DNA of 64,000 nucleotides from CALKJP01 sp046299555 (GTDB lineage: Bacteria > Bacteroidota > Bacteroidia > JACCXN01): contig JBKBHS010000001.1 in NCBI GenBank assembly GCA_046299555.1, forward strand, positions 620,001 to 684,000, read 5' to 3'. Positions within the stretch are counted from its first letter, which is position 1. Each line of letters begins with the position of its first letter. Positions 34,812-44,183 of the stretch are shown here, piece by piece. The translations under genes were made by a program, and so were the position numbers. The notes beneath the pieces are model-generated. The model saw nothing but the letters and a program-made list of their open reading frames with translations. It had not been told where the DNA came from and made no database searches.

Positions 34812-35405
34812 ATGCCTAATAAGCATAAAAAAAATATAGGACTTTTTTTTGGAACCTTTAATCCGGTTCATATTGGTCATATGGTGATTGCATCCTATAT
34901 GGCAGAATTTGCCGGTCTCGATGAAGTGTGGATGGTTGTATCGCCACATAATCCCTTAAAAGAAAAAGCAAGCTTGCTGGATGATTATCAGCGTTTATAT
35001 ATGGTAAATCTTGCTATTGATAATCATCCCAAATTAAGAGCCAGCAATATTGAATTTAAGCTATCACAACCATCATATACCATTCATACATTAACTCACT
35101 TAATGGAAAAATATCCGGAATATCATTTTGCTTTAATTATGGGTTCTGATAATTTGGAAAATTTTCATAAATGGAAAAATTATGAGCGCATTTTAGAATT
35201 AAGTTCTCTTATAGTTTATCCGCGACCGGGTTATGATGGTGGCGATTTTAAAAATCATCCATCCGTTAAATGGGTTGATGCACCGTTAATGCAAATTTCT
35301 TCAACATTTATTCGTAATGCACTTAAAGATAAAAAGCAACTCGATTTTATTGTTCCTGATAAAGTACTAAAGTATATAAAAGAAATGCACTTTTACGAAA
35401 AATAA
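34812..35405 (+). CDS. nadD: Nicotinate-nucleotide adenylyltransferase
   Basis: 197 residues. The nucleotidyltransferase motif GTFNPVHIGH lies at residues 14-23, and a C-terminal ISSTFIRNALKDKK carries the second signature S-S-T-x-I-R. The enzyme joins ATP and nicotinate mononucleotide in NAD synthesis. Length is as expected for NadD; PanK-linked CoaD would be shorter. Its stop is separated by one base from the stop of the convergent membrane-protein gene. Confidence 0.93.
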   Translation: MPNKHKKNIGLFFGTFNPVHIGHMVIASYMAEFAGLDEVWMVVSPHNPLKEKASLLDDYQRLYMVNLAIDNHPKLRASNIEFKLSQPSYTIHTLTHLMEKYPEYHFALIMGSDNLENFHKWKNYERILELSSLIVYPRPGYDGGDFKNHPSVKWVDAPLMQISSTFIRNALKDKKQLDFIVPDKVLKYIKEMHFYEK

Positions 35406-35406
35406 A

Positions 35407-37749
35407 TTAAAGACTTTGAAAATCTATAATTTGATTATTGAAAAATAAACGTTGAATCTTTCCATTTTCTTCTTTTAAAATTTTATAAACAGAACTATTT
35501 CTCTTACTAATTAAAAGATTGTCGAAATAAATTTCCAATTCTGAATGTTTATCGCCATTAATCATGAGTTTTATTATTTTCTTTTCTGATGGAGCTTTAA
35601 AGTTTAACGTTATTAACGACCAATCACCATCAATAATATGCGAATTTTGAGGGCTAACTGTATTAATCCACTCAACATTAGTGCCATCTTCATTTTTCAA
35701 TTCCAATATTACCATACATTGAGTTCTGCTTTCGCCCGCATTATAAAACCAAAAACTAGCAGTATATTCGGTTTCAGGTTCAAATAGTTCACTGGAGCCT
35801 TCCCAAACAGTAGTATATTCATTCATTTTTCCAATTGCAGCTCCTTTGCTTTTATAAGCTATTTTACTTTCTGTAACATCAAAATCGGCATATACTATCA
35901 AGTCCTTTACGTTTTCAAGATAAAAATCGCCATCACGGATATTTTTATTTTTAACTTCGTTAAAGGCATTTAATCGAGCAGCATAATTGTAATTAAATAA
36001 TTGTTCCAACATTAATTCTGCTAAAATAAATTCATCGTTTTCAAAAAATACTTTCGATTTTTCTAAAACCCATTTTTGTTCTTCAGGCAAATCTTCTTTA
36101 GTATAGATTATAAGAAGATTTTTATTGTTTGGAAAATCGTTTTCAATAGCTTTATTATAATGTTCGGGGCTAAAAAGCTGCATAATATTTTTACTTTCCG
36201 GTATAGATGTTCTGGCTAAAGATGCAGCTATAAGAGGCAATCCGCAGTGATATGAAATAATTTGCGATGCTTTAACCGATTTTTCAGAAGCCTCTATACC
36301 AAAATTTTCAGAACCTCCATGATAAAATGGTAAAGGAAGAATAGCCTGATATTTATGCTTTGAAATTTTTTTAATTACATCGCTATAAGATGCAGGTAAA
36401 TTTTTTTCAGCAAATGTATTTTGGGCTAATGTAACTTGAGCACTAACTTCTTTGTGATAAGGAATTGCTTCAATGTAGTAAAATATAACACTTAGGCCAA
36501 TTAAGGTATTAGCAAATGCATTTAATTGCTTTATCTTTAAAAAACGATAAACTCGGTAAATTAAATAAACGCTAAAAACATTTATTACAAAATAAAAAAC
36601 CCATGCAAATCTTCCTAAAGAGCGAAATTGTTTAAAAAATGGTATCCAGTCTAATAAAAAACGCATGTTTAATTGAAAAGGATAAGCCATTGAAAATAAT
36701 AATATAAGAATCGATGCAAATAAAGCATAGCGCAATGTATGAGGTAATGCAGGTAAAGCAAGTTTTTCGTATCGTTTATTTCTTATATATCTAAATGCAC
36801 GAAACAACATTAATCCACAAATAATTACAGCCGAAATACCTATATATGCCCAACCTTCCCAGTTTTGTCCTTTTACTTTCCAAATAACTTCAACCAGTGG
36901 TTTAAATGGCTCATGATTGGGGATAAAAACCGTTTCTGCTCTTGCATTATAAGTAAACATGCCCCATGGAGAGGTGGTACGTCCAATATGAAAATCGTGT
37001 AATCCAATTAATAATTTGTAAATCAATAAAGGAAGAATTGATTGAACAAAGGCATGAACATAATAAGAAGCTTTAAAATCGTTTTTACTAATTTTTTCTA
37101 TTAAATAGATAAGCCAAAAAGTAATTATGAAAATTCCGCTAATCATACCAAGATAAGGGTGAAGGAAGGACCATATAATTCCACTTACAAATAATAATAC
37201 AGTATAAATAAACTTTCCACTTTTGAAAAAACGCAATAACAGGTACCAGCTAATTGGAAAAAAGAAAGCATACGATAATGCATAATGGCCACCCATTCTA
37301 AAAATTTGTGGTTGTAAAAGAGCAATTCCTACTGCAGTTAAACATGCATAAATAGCTGGTAAATTAAAGTGTATTAATATTAAATATAAAAAAAGAGCAC
37401 AAAAAATTATTGAGCTAATCATTAATAAATTTAATGTTGCAACAATAAACTCAGGAGATATTTTTTTATTTGAAAATTTAATAAGCCAAGCAAGTGCTGG
37501 TTGTCCGTCAGTGTAAGCAAATAATTCTCCATAAGGATAATTCATTCCTCCAAAATGCATATAGCTGCTATCGTGTTTTATGTGATATAGAGTAGTAAAG
37601 TAATTTTTTATACCATCACCTTTATCGGAAAATAAATAATTACCTGGGGTAATTAAAATATGATGATAAAATCCAAAAATGATTATCCCGATTAATAAGG
37701 CTGTTAAAAAAAAATAGACTAAATGCAGATTTTGTTTTTGAGCAAACAT
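35407..37749 (-). CDS. Large multi-pass membrane protein with C-terminal carbohydrate-binding-like domain
   Basis: 780 residues. About eleven membrane segments occupy roughly 10-430, starting with a loop DKGDGIKNYFTTLYHIKHD near residue 42 that recalls the periplasmic acidic loop of GT-C glycosyltransferases. A soluble region of about 440-600 follows, then a jelly-roll-like domain from about 610 to the end (phrases DLIVYADFDVTESK, EPETEYTASFWFYN, KLMINGDKHSELEIYFDNLLI), typical of carbohydrate-binding modules. It may transfer sugars to lipid-linked or surface glycans; no family is recognised with certainty. Monocistronic. Confidence 0.7.
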   Translation of the reverse strand: MFAQKQNLHLVYFFLTALLIGIIIFGFYHHILITPGNYLFSDKGDGIKNYFTTLYHIKHDSSYMHFGGMNYPYGELFAYTDGQPALAWLIKFSNKKISPEFIVATLNLLMISSIIFCALFLYLILIHFNLPAIYACLTAVGIALLQPQIFRMGGHYALSYAFFFPISWYLLLRFFKSGKFIYTVLLFVSGIIWSFLHPYLGMISGIFIITFWLIYLIEKISKNDFKASYYVHAFVQSILPLLIYKLLIGLHDFHIGRTTSPWGMFTYNARAETVFIPNHEPFKPLVEVIWKVKGQNWEGWAYIGISAVIICGLMLFRAFRYIRNKRYEKLALPALPHTLRYALFASILILLFSMAYPFQLNMRFLLDWIPFFKQFRSLGRFAWVFYFVINVFSVYLIYRVYRFLKIKQLNAFANTLIGLSVIFYYIEAIPYHKEVSAQVTLAQNTFAEKNLPASYSDVIKKISKHKYQAILPLPFYHGGSENFGIEASEKSVKASQIISYHCGLPLIAASLARTSIPESKNIMQLFSPEHYNKAIENDFPNNKNLLIIYTKEDLPEEQKWVLEKSKVFFENDEFILAELMLEQLFNYNYAARLNAFNEVKNKNIRDGDFYLENVKDLIVYADFDVTESKIAYKSKGAAIGKMNEYTTVWEGSSELFEPETEYTASFWFYNAGESRTQCMVILELKNEDGTNVEWINTVSPQNSHIIDGDWSLITLNFKAPSEKKIIKLMINGDKHSELEIYFDNLLISKRNSSVYKILKEENGKIQRLFFNNQIIDFQSL

Positions 37750-38066
37750 GTTGCAAACCTAAGAAATTTTATTGCTTAAAAGGTTTTAGGGTTAAGCTTT
37801 TATTTTGTTATACTGTTGATTTAAAATCTTTTTAAAAATAAAATTTTGTATTGTGAAACATTTTTCGAGTTTAAACAGTATAAAATTTCAAAAAAACAAT
37901 AAATTCAAAATCGATATTAAAGTTAAAAATGATTAATTGATTTAATAAGGATATTTAATTATAAATAATTTGAGTTGTTTCAATTCAATTTAATCTATGC
38001 AAGCATAATAAATATAACAAAATAATATTTTAAAAAAAATAAGAAAAACTTTAAAAACTTACGGCT
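37750..38066. other. 317-bp AT-rich divergent intergenic region
   Basis: Upstream of both the membrane-protein gene and the TPR-SPOR gene. It is strongly AT-rich with A-runs (for example near 38030). No exact TAnnTTTG element, hairpin or open reading frame with coding character was found; ATAATTTG near 37967 is the closest match on the plus strand. The promoters must lie here but were not identified. Confidence 0.5.
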
Positions 38067-38774
38067 ATGAAAACTTTTTACAAATCTACAATCAACATCA
38101 TTGTCGGGATGGCGATGATGGTAATCCTGGGGCTTATCACCAAAGTATATGGTGAAAATAATAAGGAAAAAATGGTTTATACCGATTTTAAAATTACTAA
38201 CCAGGATATGCAAAACATTTTAAACTTTGAAAATTACACTAAGGCAAATCCTAATGATGCTGAAATTTACAAAAAGAGAGGTTACTTATACTTAAAAAGT
38301 GGAAAATACAACGAGGCTTTAATGGATTTTGAAAGTGCTTCAGCCATCAATCAATCCGATGCATTTTTGTATCATCTTATCAGCGAAACTTACAAGGCAA
38401 TGAACATGCAGGAGGAAGCCAAAGTTTATCAAAAACTGGCACAGGGCATTATGTATAAAGGAATCGAATCATTGCAACCAAATGAGTATAAAGAATTGAA
38501 ATATAGTTTACAGTTGGGAGTATTTAGAAATGAACCGGGTAAAGAATTTTTTAAAGGTTTAGATAAGAAAAAAATTAAAACCGAAATAAATGAAATTGGG
38601 CACACCGTGTATACCTATGGAGAATACAGTAGCTATGCAGAAGCCAACAAAGTTAAACAAGAGTTAATTTCAAATGGTAAGCAAGGGGTGTTTATCAAAG
38701 CATATTACAATGGTGAAGCCATAGCTATTGGTAAAGCATTAGAGAAAGAAAAAAATGAATTAGCCAATAAATAG
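38067..38774 (+). CDS. TPR and SPOR domain protein
   Basis: 235 residues. A hydrophobic N terminus (IIVGMAMMVILGLITKVYG, signal or anchor) is followed by TPR-like pairs (ANPNDAEIYKKRGYLYLKSG, then YNEALMDFESASAINQSDAF) and a C-terminal SPOR-type domain at about 150-225 with YSLQLGVFRNEP and YGEYSSYAEANKVKQELISN. SPOR domains bind denuded peptidoglycan, so the protein probably works in the periplasm at the cell wall. A strong terminator follows. Partners are not evident from the context. Confidence 0.8.
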   Translation: MKTFYKSTINIIVGMAMMVILGLITKVYGENNKEKMVYTDFKITNQDMQNILNFENYTKANPNDAEIYKKRGYLYLKSGKYNEALMDFESASAINQSDAFLYHLISETYKAMNMQEEAKVYQKLAQGIMYKGIESLQPNEYKELKYSLQLGVFRNEPGKEFFKGLDKKKIKTEINEIGHTVYTYGEYSSYAEANKVKQELISNGKQGVFIKAYYNGEAIAIGKALEKEKNELANK

Positions 38775-38809
38775 CCTTAAACTAATTTAAAGGTTAAAAA
38801 TTCGATTTC

Positions 38810-38844
38810 ATCGCTAAACTATAAAGGTTTAGCGATTTTTTTTT
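38810..38844 (+). terminator. Intrinsic terminator after the TPR-SPOR gene
   Basis: ATCGCTAAAC (38810-38819) pairs perfectly with GTTTAGCGAT (38827-38836), followed by nine Ts. Confidence 0.9.
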
Positions 38845-38907
38845 ATGAAAATTATTTGAACAATTAGTTATAAAAATTAAATTCGCGTATGAAAAAATAA
38901 TATGCAT

Positions 38908-41175
38908 ATGAAAAAACTACTACTATTACCATTAAGTTTTGGGTTGATAACGGGGTTATTGGCCCAACAAAAGTCAGTACAAATTAGAACTGCACCATTT
39001 AATTCTACAATTGAATTAAATAAAATTTCTAATCAACAATTAATTAATGCTAATTTGCCCAAAAGTATTGTATGCCAAGATACTTTGCATTATCCGTTTT
39101 TAAAAGAACAAGTTATTGGAGGTGGGAATTTTTATTTATTTGAAGCATGGGCAAGCGATCAAGAAGCTGTTTCGCAGGCTTTTCAATATTCAAGTCCATC
39201 AGGACTAACTGTATCCGGTGCTCAAATTTTTGCAAGAAGTGCTCCTTCTAATGCGGGTGCAGTTGTTGTAAATGCAGGTGTATTTAATGTTGATGCCAAT
39301 AATAATCCGGTTGGTGGCCCAATTCAATTCGGTTCTATTGCAATTTCTGATACCAATTTTTCAATGAGAACCATTATGTTTAATCAACCGGCTAATATTA
39401 CAAGTAATTACGCAATTGTAATTCAGCCTACCCCTGGAGGTCCGGGTGATATTTTAGAGTTTTATATTACAGATGCCATACCTGCGCAAACAACCGATGA
39501 AAATTTATCTCGTTTTAAATCAAGTTATTATACCTCTTCAAATGGCAACTGGGTAAATATACCAACTCTAACAGCATCTTTTACCGGTGGGCCTTACGAC
39601 TTTGAAGCGGTTATGGCGCCAATTGTAAGTTATCCTTTCCAAACAATTTTTAATGCAACTCCAAATCCGGTTTGCGATGGTACCCCTGTTACTTTTACAA
39701 ATTTTTCAGGCCCTTCATTTGTAACGAATCATAGAATGTATAATTATCAAGCATTTTTGACTCATTTTAATGGGCAACCTGATTCAACTTTTGCATGGGA
39801 TTTAGGCTTAACACCTACAAATTTACTTTGGGGCGCAAATATTTCTCCATACACCTATCCAACAACAGGTACGTATACAGCTCAATTGTATTTTATTGGC
39901 GGTTTAGTTGGAAATTGTTTAGACATGTCGCCACCTATAACCATTACTGTTAATCCCTCAGATGACGCTACGTTTAGTTATTCCAGTTCAACTTATTGTA
40001 TTGGAGGGCCAAATCAAACTCCAACTGTAACTCAACCGGGCGGAACATTTTCAGCAACTCCAAGTGGACTTGCTATAGGCTCATTAAATGGAATTATCGA
40101 TCTATCAAACAGTACAGCAGGTGTATATACTGTAAAATATGTAACCTCCGGATCATGTCCTGATTCTACTACTCAAACTATCACAATTACCACAACACCT
40201 GATCCAAGTTTTACTTATGCTCAAACAGCTTATTGCTTGAATGATTCTACTAATCCAATAGCAAATATTACAGGAAGTGCAGGAGTATTTACCATTTCTC
40301 CCAATACAGCCGTAATTAATACTTCAACCGGAGAGATAAATTTAAGTTTAAGTGCTGCAGGAACCTATACTGTTACAAACACAATTAGCGGAGGAGGCTG
40401 TCCTACCGTTAATGCATCTCAAACTGTTACACTAAATGCTGCTCCAACAGTATCTGTTAGCCCTTCATCTCCGTCAGTTTGTGCGGGTAGTAGTGCTAAT
40501 TTAACAGCAAGCGGTGCTAATTCTTATTCATGGAGTCCGGCTTCCGGGTTATCTTCTACTAGTGGTGCTTCTGTTACAGCTAGCCCATCAACTAGTACTA
40601 CATATTTTGTTTCAGGAACTGATGCAAATGGTTGTTCAAATACTGCAAGTGTAACAGTTACTGTAAATCCATTACCTAATGTTACATTTAATTTATCAAC
40701 TACCAACTATTGTTCTAATGGAGCTCCGGTTACTTTAACAGGCGGTACTCCGGCAGGTGGAACATACTCCGGACCTGGTGTAAGTGGAGGTCAGTTTAAT
40801 CCGGCAACTGCAGGTGTTGGTACACATAATATAGTTTATTCTTATACAAATTCAAACGGATGTACTAATACAGATACTGTTACTGTAACAGTAAGTGTAT
40901 GTTCAGGTATGGAAGAATCAAGCATAGCTAATAGCTTATTGATTGCTCCAAACCCAGTAAGAGAACAATTAATGATTAGCTTTAATAATACTAAATCAAG
41001 CAATGTACAAGTAAATATTATTGCTGCTGATGGTAAGTTAGTTTACAGCGAAAATGCTGCAGCTGCTTCTCAGTTTGTAAAATATTTAGATGTAACATCA
41101 TTTGCAAAAGGATTATACTTTATTCAAATTTCATCTGAAGAAGGTATGATTCATAATAAGATAATTGTTCAATAA
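38908..41175 (+). CDS. Type IX secretion cargo protein with Ig-like repeats
   Basis: 755 residues from the second ATG (38908), which gives a signal peptide MKKLLLLPLSFGLITGLLAQ. The N-terminal 250 residues are a unique domain of unknown fold. The next 400 carry about four Ig/PKD-like repeats, each with a Y-C or V-C start (STYCIGGPNQ, TAYCLNDST, PSVCAGSSA, TNYCSNGAP) and ending in TVTV-type strands. The last 75 residues (LLIAPNPVREQLMISF, KLVYSENA, GLYFIQI) are the type IX C-terminal sorting domain. Expected to be secreted and attached to the cell surface, probably as an adhesin-like protein. Start choice between 38902 and 38908 is uncertain. Confidence 0.85.
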   Translation: MKKLLLLPLSFGLITGLLAQQKSVQIRTAPFNSTIELNKISNQQLINANLPKSIVCQDTLHYPFLKEQVIGGGNFYLFEAWASDQEAVSQAFQYSSPSGLTVSGAQIFARSAPSNAGAVVVNAGVFNVDANNNPVGGPIQFGSIAISDTNFSMRTIMFNQPANITSNYAIVIQPTPGGPGDILEFYITDAIPAQTTDENLSRFKSSYYTSSNGNWVNIPTLTASFTGGPYDFEAVMAPIVSYPFQTIFNATPNPVCDGTPVTFTNFSGPSFVTNHRMYNYQAFLTHFNGQPDSTFAWDLGLTPTNLLWGANISPYTYPTTGTYTAQLYFIGGLVGNCLDMSPPITITVNPSDDATFSYSSSTYCIGGPNQTPTVTQPGGTFSATPSGLAIGSLNGIIDLSNSTAGVYTVKYVTSGSCPDSTTQTITITTTPDPSFTYAQTAYCLNDSTNPIANITGSAGVFTISPNTAVINTSTGEINLSLSAAGTYTVTNTISGGGCPTVNASQTVTLNAAPTVSVSPSSPSVCAGSSANLTASGANSYSWSPASGLSSTSGASVTASPSTSTTYFVSGTDANGCSNTASVTVTVNPLPNVTFNLSTTNYCSNGAPVTLTGGTPAGGTYSGPGVSGGQFNPATAGVGTHNIVYSYTNSNGCTNTDTVTVTVSVCSGMEESSIANSLLIAPNPVREQLMISFNNTKSSNVQVNIIAADGKLVYSENAAAASQFVKYLDVTSFAKGLYFIQISSEEGMIHNKIIVQ

Positions 41176-41192
41176 TAAAAGTTTGAACACTC

Positions 41193-41231
41193 AATAATAG
41201 AGGCTGTCTAAAATAGACAGCCTCTATTATT
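41193..41231. terminator. Strong bidirectional terminator
   Basis: An 18-bp perfect stem (41193-41210 with 41214-41231), AAA loop and T-run. It closes the type IX cargo gene and faces the restriction island. Confidence 0.92.
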
Positions 41232-41624
41232 TTTTCCGAGTTGATTTTTGAAGTCTAATTATTGTAAAAAGGAAATTAATATTTTAATTTATATGCAAGT
41301 TTGTGGATGGCTAAAATGTTAGTACGTTCTAATTATTGTAATTCAACGGTCGAGTGTATGTGCCGTAAGGAATTGCGGGGCAGTATCCTGTCCACCGACA
41401 CGAAAGTTTGAGCGGGCTACAATGCTTGAATACCCACTTAAACCCTTATGGTATATACACTTTGTTGGGTGCTGGTGTTATTTATTTTCAATCATTTCTC
41501 AATCAATTTGCTACTTCGTTCCTTTCTGCCGTGCGTTGGGACAGGCACACTCTTTGACAAGCTTTGGCTTTAGCGTTTGCTCGTGCGGCTTGGCAATGTG
41601 TGTGACTGTGAAGCGTAGGCATTT
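41232..41624. other. Left flank of the restriction island, non-coding
   Basis: About 390 bp with no convincing gene. From about 41342 the sequence becomes visibly richer in G and C (gaattgcggggcagtatcc, then cgtttgctcgtgcggcttgg) than the genome around it. It contains one arm of a 15-bp inverted repeat (41464-41478) and AGCGTAGGCA (41612-41621), which is repeated directly in the right flank at 47297-47306. An 85-codon open frame at 41422 has no coding character and overlaps the end of res. Confidence 0.55.
41254..41341. repeat. 14-bp direct repeat pair next to the island
   Basis: TCTAATTATTGTAA occurs at 41254-41267 and again at 41328-41341, 74 bp apart, in the spacer where the sequence changes from AT-rich to more GC-rich. 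Confidence 0.55.
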
Positions 41625-44183
41625 CTATTCATTTAATGTGTTTTCTAAAGTCGTCTTAAATTCGTTTTCGTTGTTGTAATTGTAGAACGGAACTGCTGTT
41701 ATTAAATAAGTGTCTGTGTGGATTTTGATAGTCTTTTGCTCGGTTCTTATTTCTTTCAAAAAGTCTTCTTTCCATTTATCAAGCCCTTTCAAATGTTCGC
41801 CTTTGGGTTCTATGAAAACCTGAAAAGTCATTTGCTCCCCATTGCGTTGTTTGCAAAACAGTAAAAAATCGGGTTCAAATGCTCTACCAAGTTTGTCGAA
41901 GATTTTTACTTCTCTTTCGTTTCGTATAAGGTAAATATTTTCAAACTTTTCTTTTAAACTATCAAATCTTCTGGAAAACAGTTCTACAAATTTCTTTTCT
42001 TCACTTGTTCCGTAGTTGGCATTGTAAACATACCAAGGCTCGTTGGCTACTAATTCTTCATGCCCATTAGCTCTTTCATCGTATTTGTTTACTCTTATTT
42101 GTTTATTTTTAAAAACGTTGTGTATTCGTTCTGAAATATAGTCCGAACCTTCGTATTCTGTTGAATGGCTCTTTATGTCTGCTTCAATACTTTGCAAAAG
42201 ACCATTTAAGGCTTGTAAATAGTCGAAATGGCTGATTTCTTTTAGTCGGTTGGCAGTTCCGCTAAATGTAATTTCCAAGCTACCCAAATAATTGGCATCT
42301 TCAATAAACTCAGAAAGAGATTTAATATTTGGAAAATAATGAGATAAACTATCGAAATAAAAAAATGGGTTTTGGCTTAATGCAAAACGAATGATGTTTT
42401 TCGGAATTTCGGTGAGTTTTACATCTTTGGTTTTGATTACTTCGTTATTGGATTGGGGTTGCTCCATTTCAAAAAATGCACTCGACATTCTGCCAACTCC
42501 CGAAGATAAAGTGTGTCTGTAATTGGTTTTCTTAACTCCTAAATCGGCAAATGATTTTATGTTGTCAAAACTCTTTGGCACTTTCTTGTTGTAGAAAACG
42601 TGTCCGTCTCGGTAAAAATCTGTTTTCTTAAAACTTTCTTTAAGCTTTAATTCTTTGGTTACAAGGTTTTCATCATCTTCATATATACCTGTATCCACAA
42701 GGGCTTTTTTCAATTCCGAAATGTAACGGCTGTCTTCTTTGGTATGATAATACAGTTCTTCCAGTATTTTTAAATCGTTGGAAATATCATCATCAAATTT
42801 TCGGGTAAACTTGTCTTGCCCTTCTTCCAATGCAAAAGGATAATACCTTGCACCACGACCAATTAACTGTGCTTCGGAAATGGTTGTTTTTCCGGGTTTT
42901 CCGTCTTTGCCGTCTCGGTCTTCGTAAAGGCGAACAATGTCAAATAAATTCAATACATCCCAACCTTCATTCAATTTTTGAACGGCAAAAACGGCACGGA
43001 TTGGATTGTTTTCATCTTCCAACGTATTGAGCAATATTTGATTTTGCTCGGCTTCTGCATCATTGTTGGCACTTAGGCAATTTTCAAATCTGAAATTGGC
43101 TTGAATACGCTTAACAATTTCATTGTATGAAATACCTTTATTTTCAAAAAAACGGAAAGCCTTTTGAACGATGGGCACAGTAGAAGTTTTTTGAATTTTC
43201 TCCACCATTGCCACCGAAAAATCATCAATCAGTTTATGAAATTTCTCTTTGTTCTGCTCCGATTCTTTGATTGTCTTTTTGGCTTTAAACAGAATTACGG
43301 GCTTCAAATTGATATTGTGAGACGTTGCCAATTCCTGACGATACAAATTCAAAATCAGGGCTTGGATAATTCGGTCTTGCTCGTCATACAAGGAACGGAT
43401 TAAGTTGATTTCTTTAGAATATTTGTCTTTGCGAAACTCGGCAAGGTCGTACTTGAAAATTACTTTGTCTTTATATTTTTCAACTATTTTCCTTGTTTCA
43501 TAATCTAAGGTGGCTGTAAATTCTAATAAGATATTTTCAAAATTTGATTTATGGATTCTATCAATGGTGTTTTCCCAGGTTCCATCTATTGATAATTGTC
43601 CATTTCTAGTAGCAGAACTTAAATGGTGAGCTTCGTCCGCAATCAAAACCAATTTCTTGTCTTTAAAATCTTCGTAGGTTACACTGTTTTCTTTGGTGTT
43701 GTTCAGGTCAATATGAAGTTGCTGAATAGTAGTAAACTTGATATTGATATTTTCTATGTCTGATTCTTCAAAATTTTCTACTTCTTTGATAAATATTTCT
43801 TTCCCTTCGATTACTATTTTGTTGTTGAATAAATATTTTGAAGCTTGTGGGTTCAGAAAATTGTCTTTGGTTTTGCGAATGATGTTGTTGCTGTTTACAA
43901 AAAACAAAAAGTTGCGATAGCCTTTTTGGTAAAGGTGCAGCATCAAACCTGCCATTATCAAAGTCTTTCCGCTACCTGTTGCCATATTGTAAAGCAAGTG
44001 ATACGGACGTTTGGGTTTTTCATCAATATCTTCCTGCTCCAGAAAAATATACCTGCGAAAAGCTTCTAATTGATACGGTCTGATTTCGTGTTTCAAATTG
44101 TCGGCTATCCAATTGGGTAGCTCAATTTGTGCCAAAGCCTTTCTTACAAAAGAATTATCAAATATTTCGTATAAAAATTTCAT
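41625..44183 (-). CDS. Type III restriction enzyme, Res subunit (helicase-endonuclease)
   Basis: 852 residues. An SF2 helicase core with Walker A MATGSGKT near 67-75, DEAH-type IADEAHHLSSATRNG near 182, NEGWDVLNLF near 405 and motif VI AQLIGRGARYYP near 440. The C-terminal nuclease has EPDFLLF near 765 and IEPKGEH near 791, a PD-x-n-E-x-K arrangement. Such subunits translocate or slide on DNA and cut when paired with Mod at two inversely oriented sites. The start overlaps the rhuM stop (TAATG), so translation is coupled. Codon use is less AT-biased than in neighbouring core genes. Confidence 0.9.
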   Translation of the reverse strand: MKFLYEIFDNSFVRKALAQIELPNWIADNLKHEIRPYQLEAFRRYIFLEQEDIDEKPKRPYHLLYNMATGSGKTLIMAGLMLHLYQKGYRNFLFFVNSNNIIRKTKDNFLNPQASKYLFNNKIVIEGKEIFIKEVENFEESDIENINIKFTTIQQLHIDLNNTKENSVTYEDFKDKKLVLIADEAHHLSSATRNGQLSIDGTWENTIDRIHKSNFENILLEFTATLDYETRKIVEKYKDKVIFKYDLAEFRKDKYSKEINLIRSLYDEQDRIIQALILNLYRQELATSHNINLKPVILFKAKKTIKESEQNKEKFHKLIDDFSVAMVEKIQKTSTVPIVQKAFRFFENKGISYNEIVKRIQANFRFENCLSANNDAEAEQNQILLNTLEDENNPIRAVFAVQKLNEGWDVLNLFDIVRLYEDRDGKDGKPGKTTISEAQLIGRGARYYPFALEEGQDKFTRKFDDDISNDLKILEELYYHTKEDSRYISELKKALVDTGIYEDDENLVTKELKLKESFKKTDFYRDGHVFYNKKVPKSFDNIKSFADLGVKKTNYRHTLSSGVGRMSSAFFEMEQPQSNNEVIKTKDVKLTEIPKNIIRFALSQNPFFYFDSLSHYFPNIKSLSEFIEDANYLGSLEITFSGTANRLKEISHFDYLQALNGLLQSIEADIKSHSTEYEGSDYISERIHNVFKNKQIRVNKYDERANGHEELVANEPWYVYNANYGTSEEKKFVELFSRRFDSLKEKFENIYLIRNEREVKIFDKLGRAFEPDFLLFCKQRNGEQMTFQVFIEPKGEHLKGLDKWKEDFLKEIRTEQKTIKIHTDTYLITAVPFYNYNNENEFKTTLENTLNE

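Noticed and set aside
41422..41679. 85-codon open frame at the left island border
   Set aside because: Composition is not protein-like (many C, F, S, L without pattern), it overlaps the 3' end of res on the other strand, and no start signal is present. Treated as non-coding border sequence.
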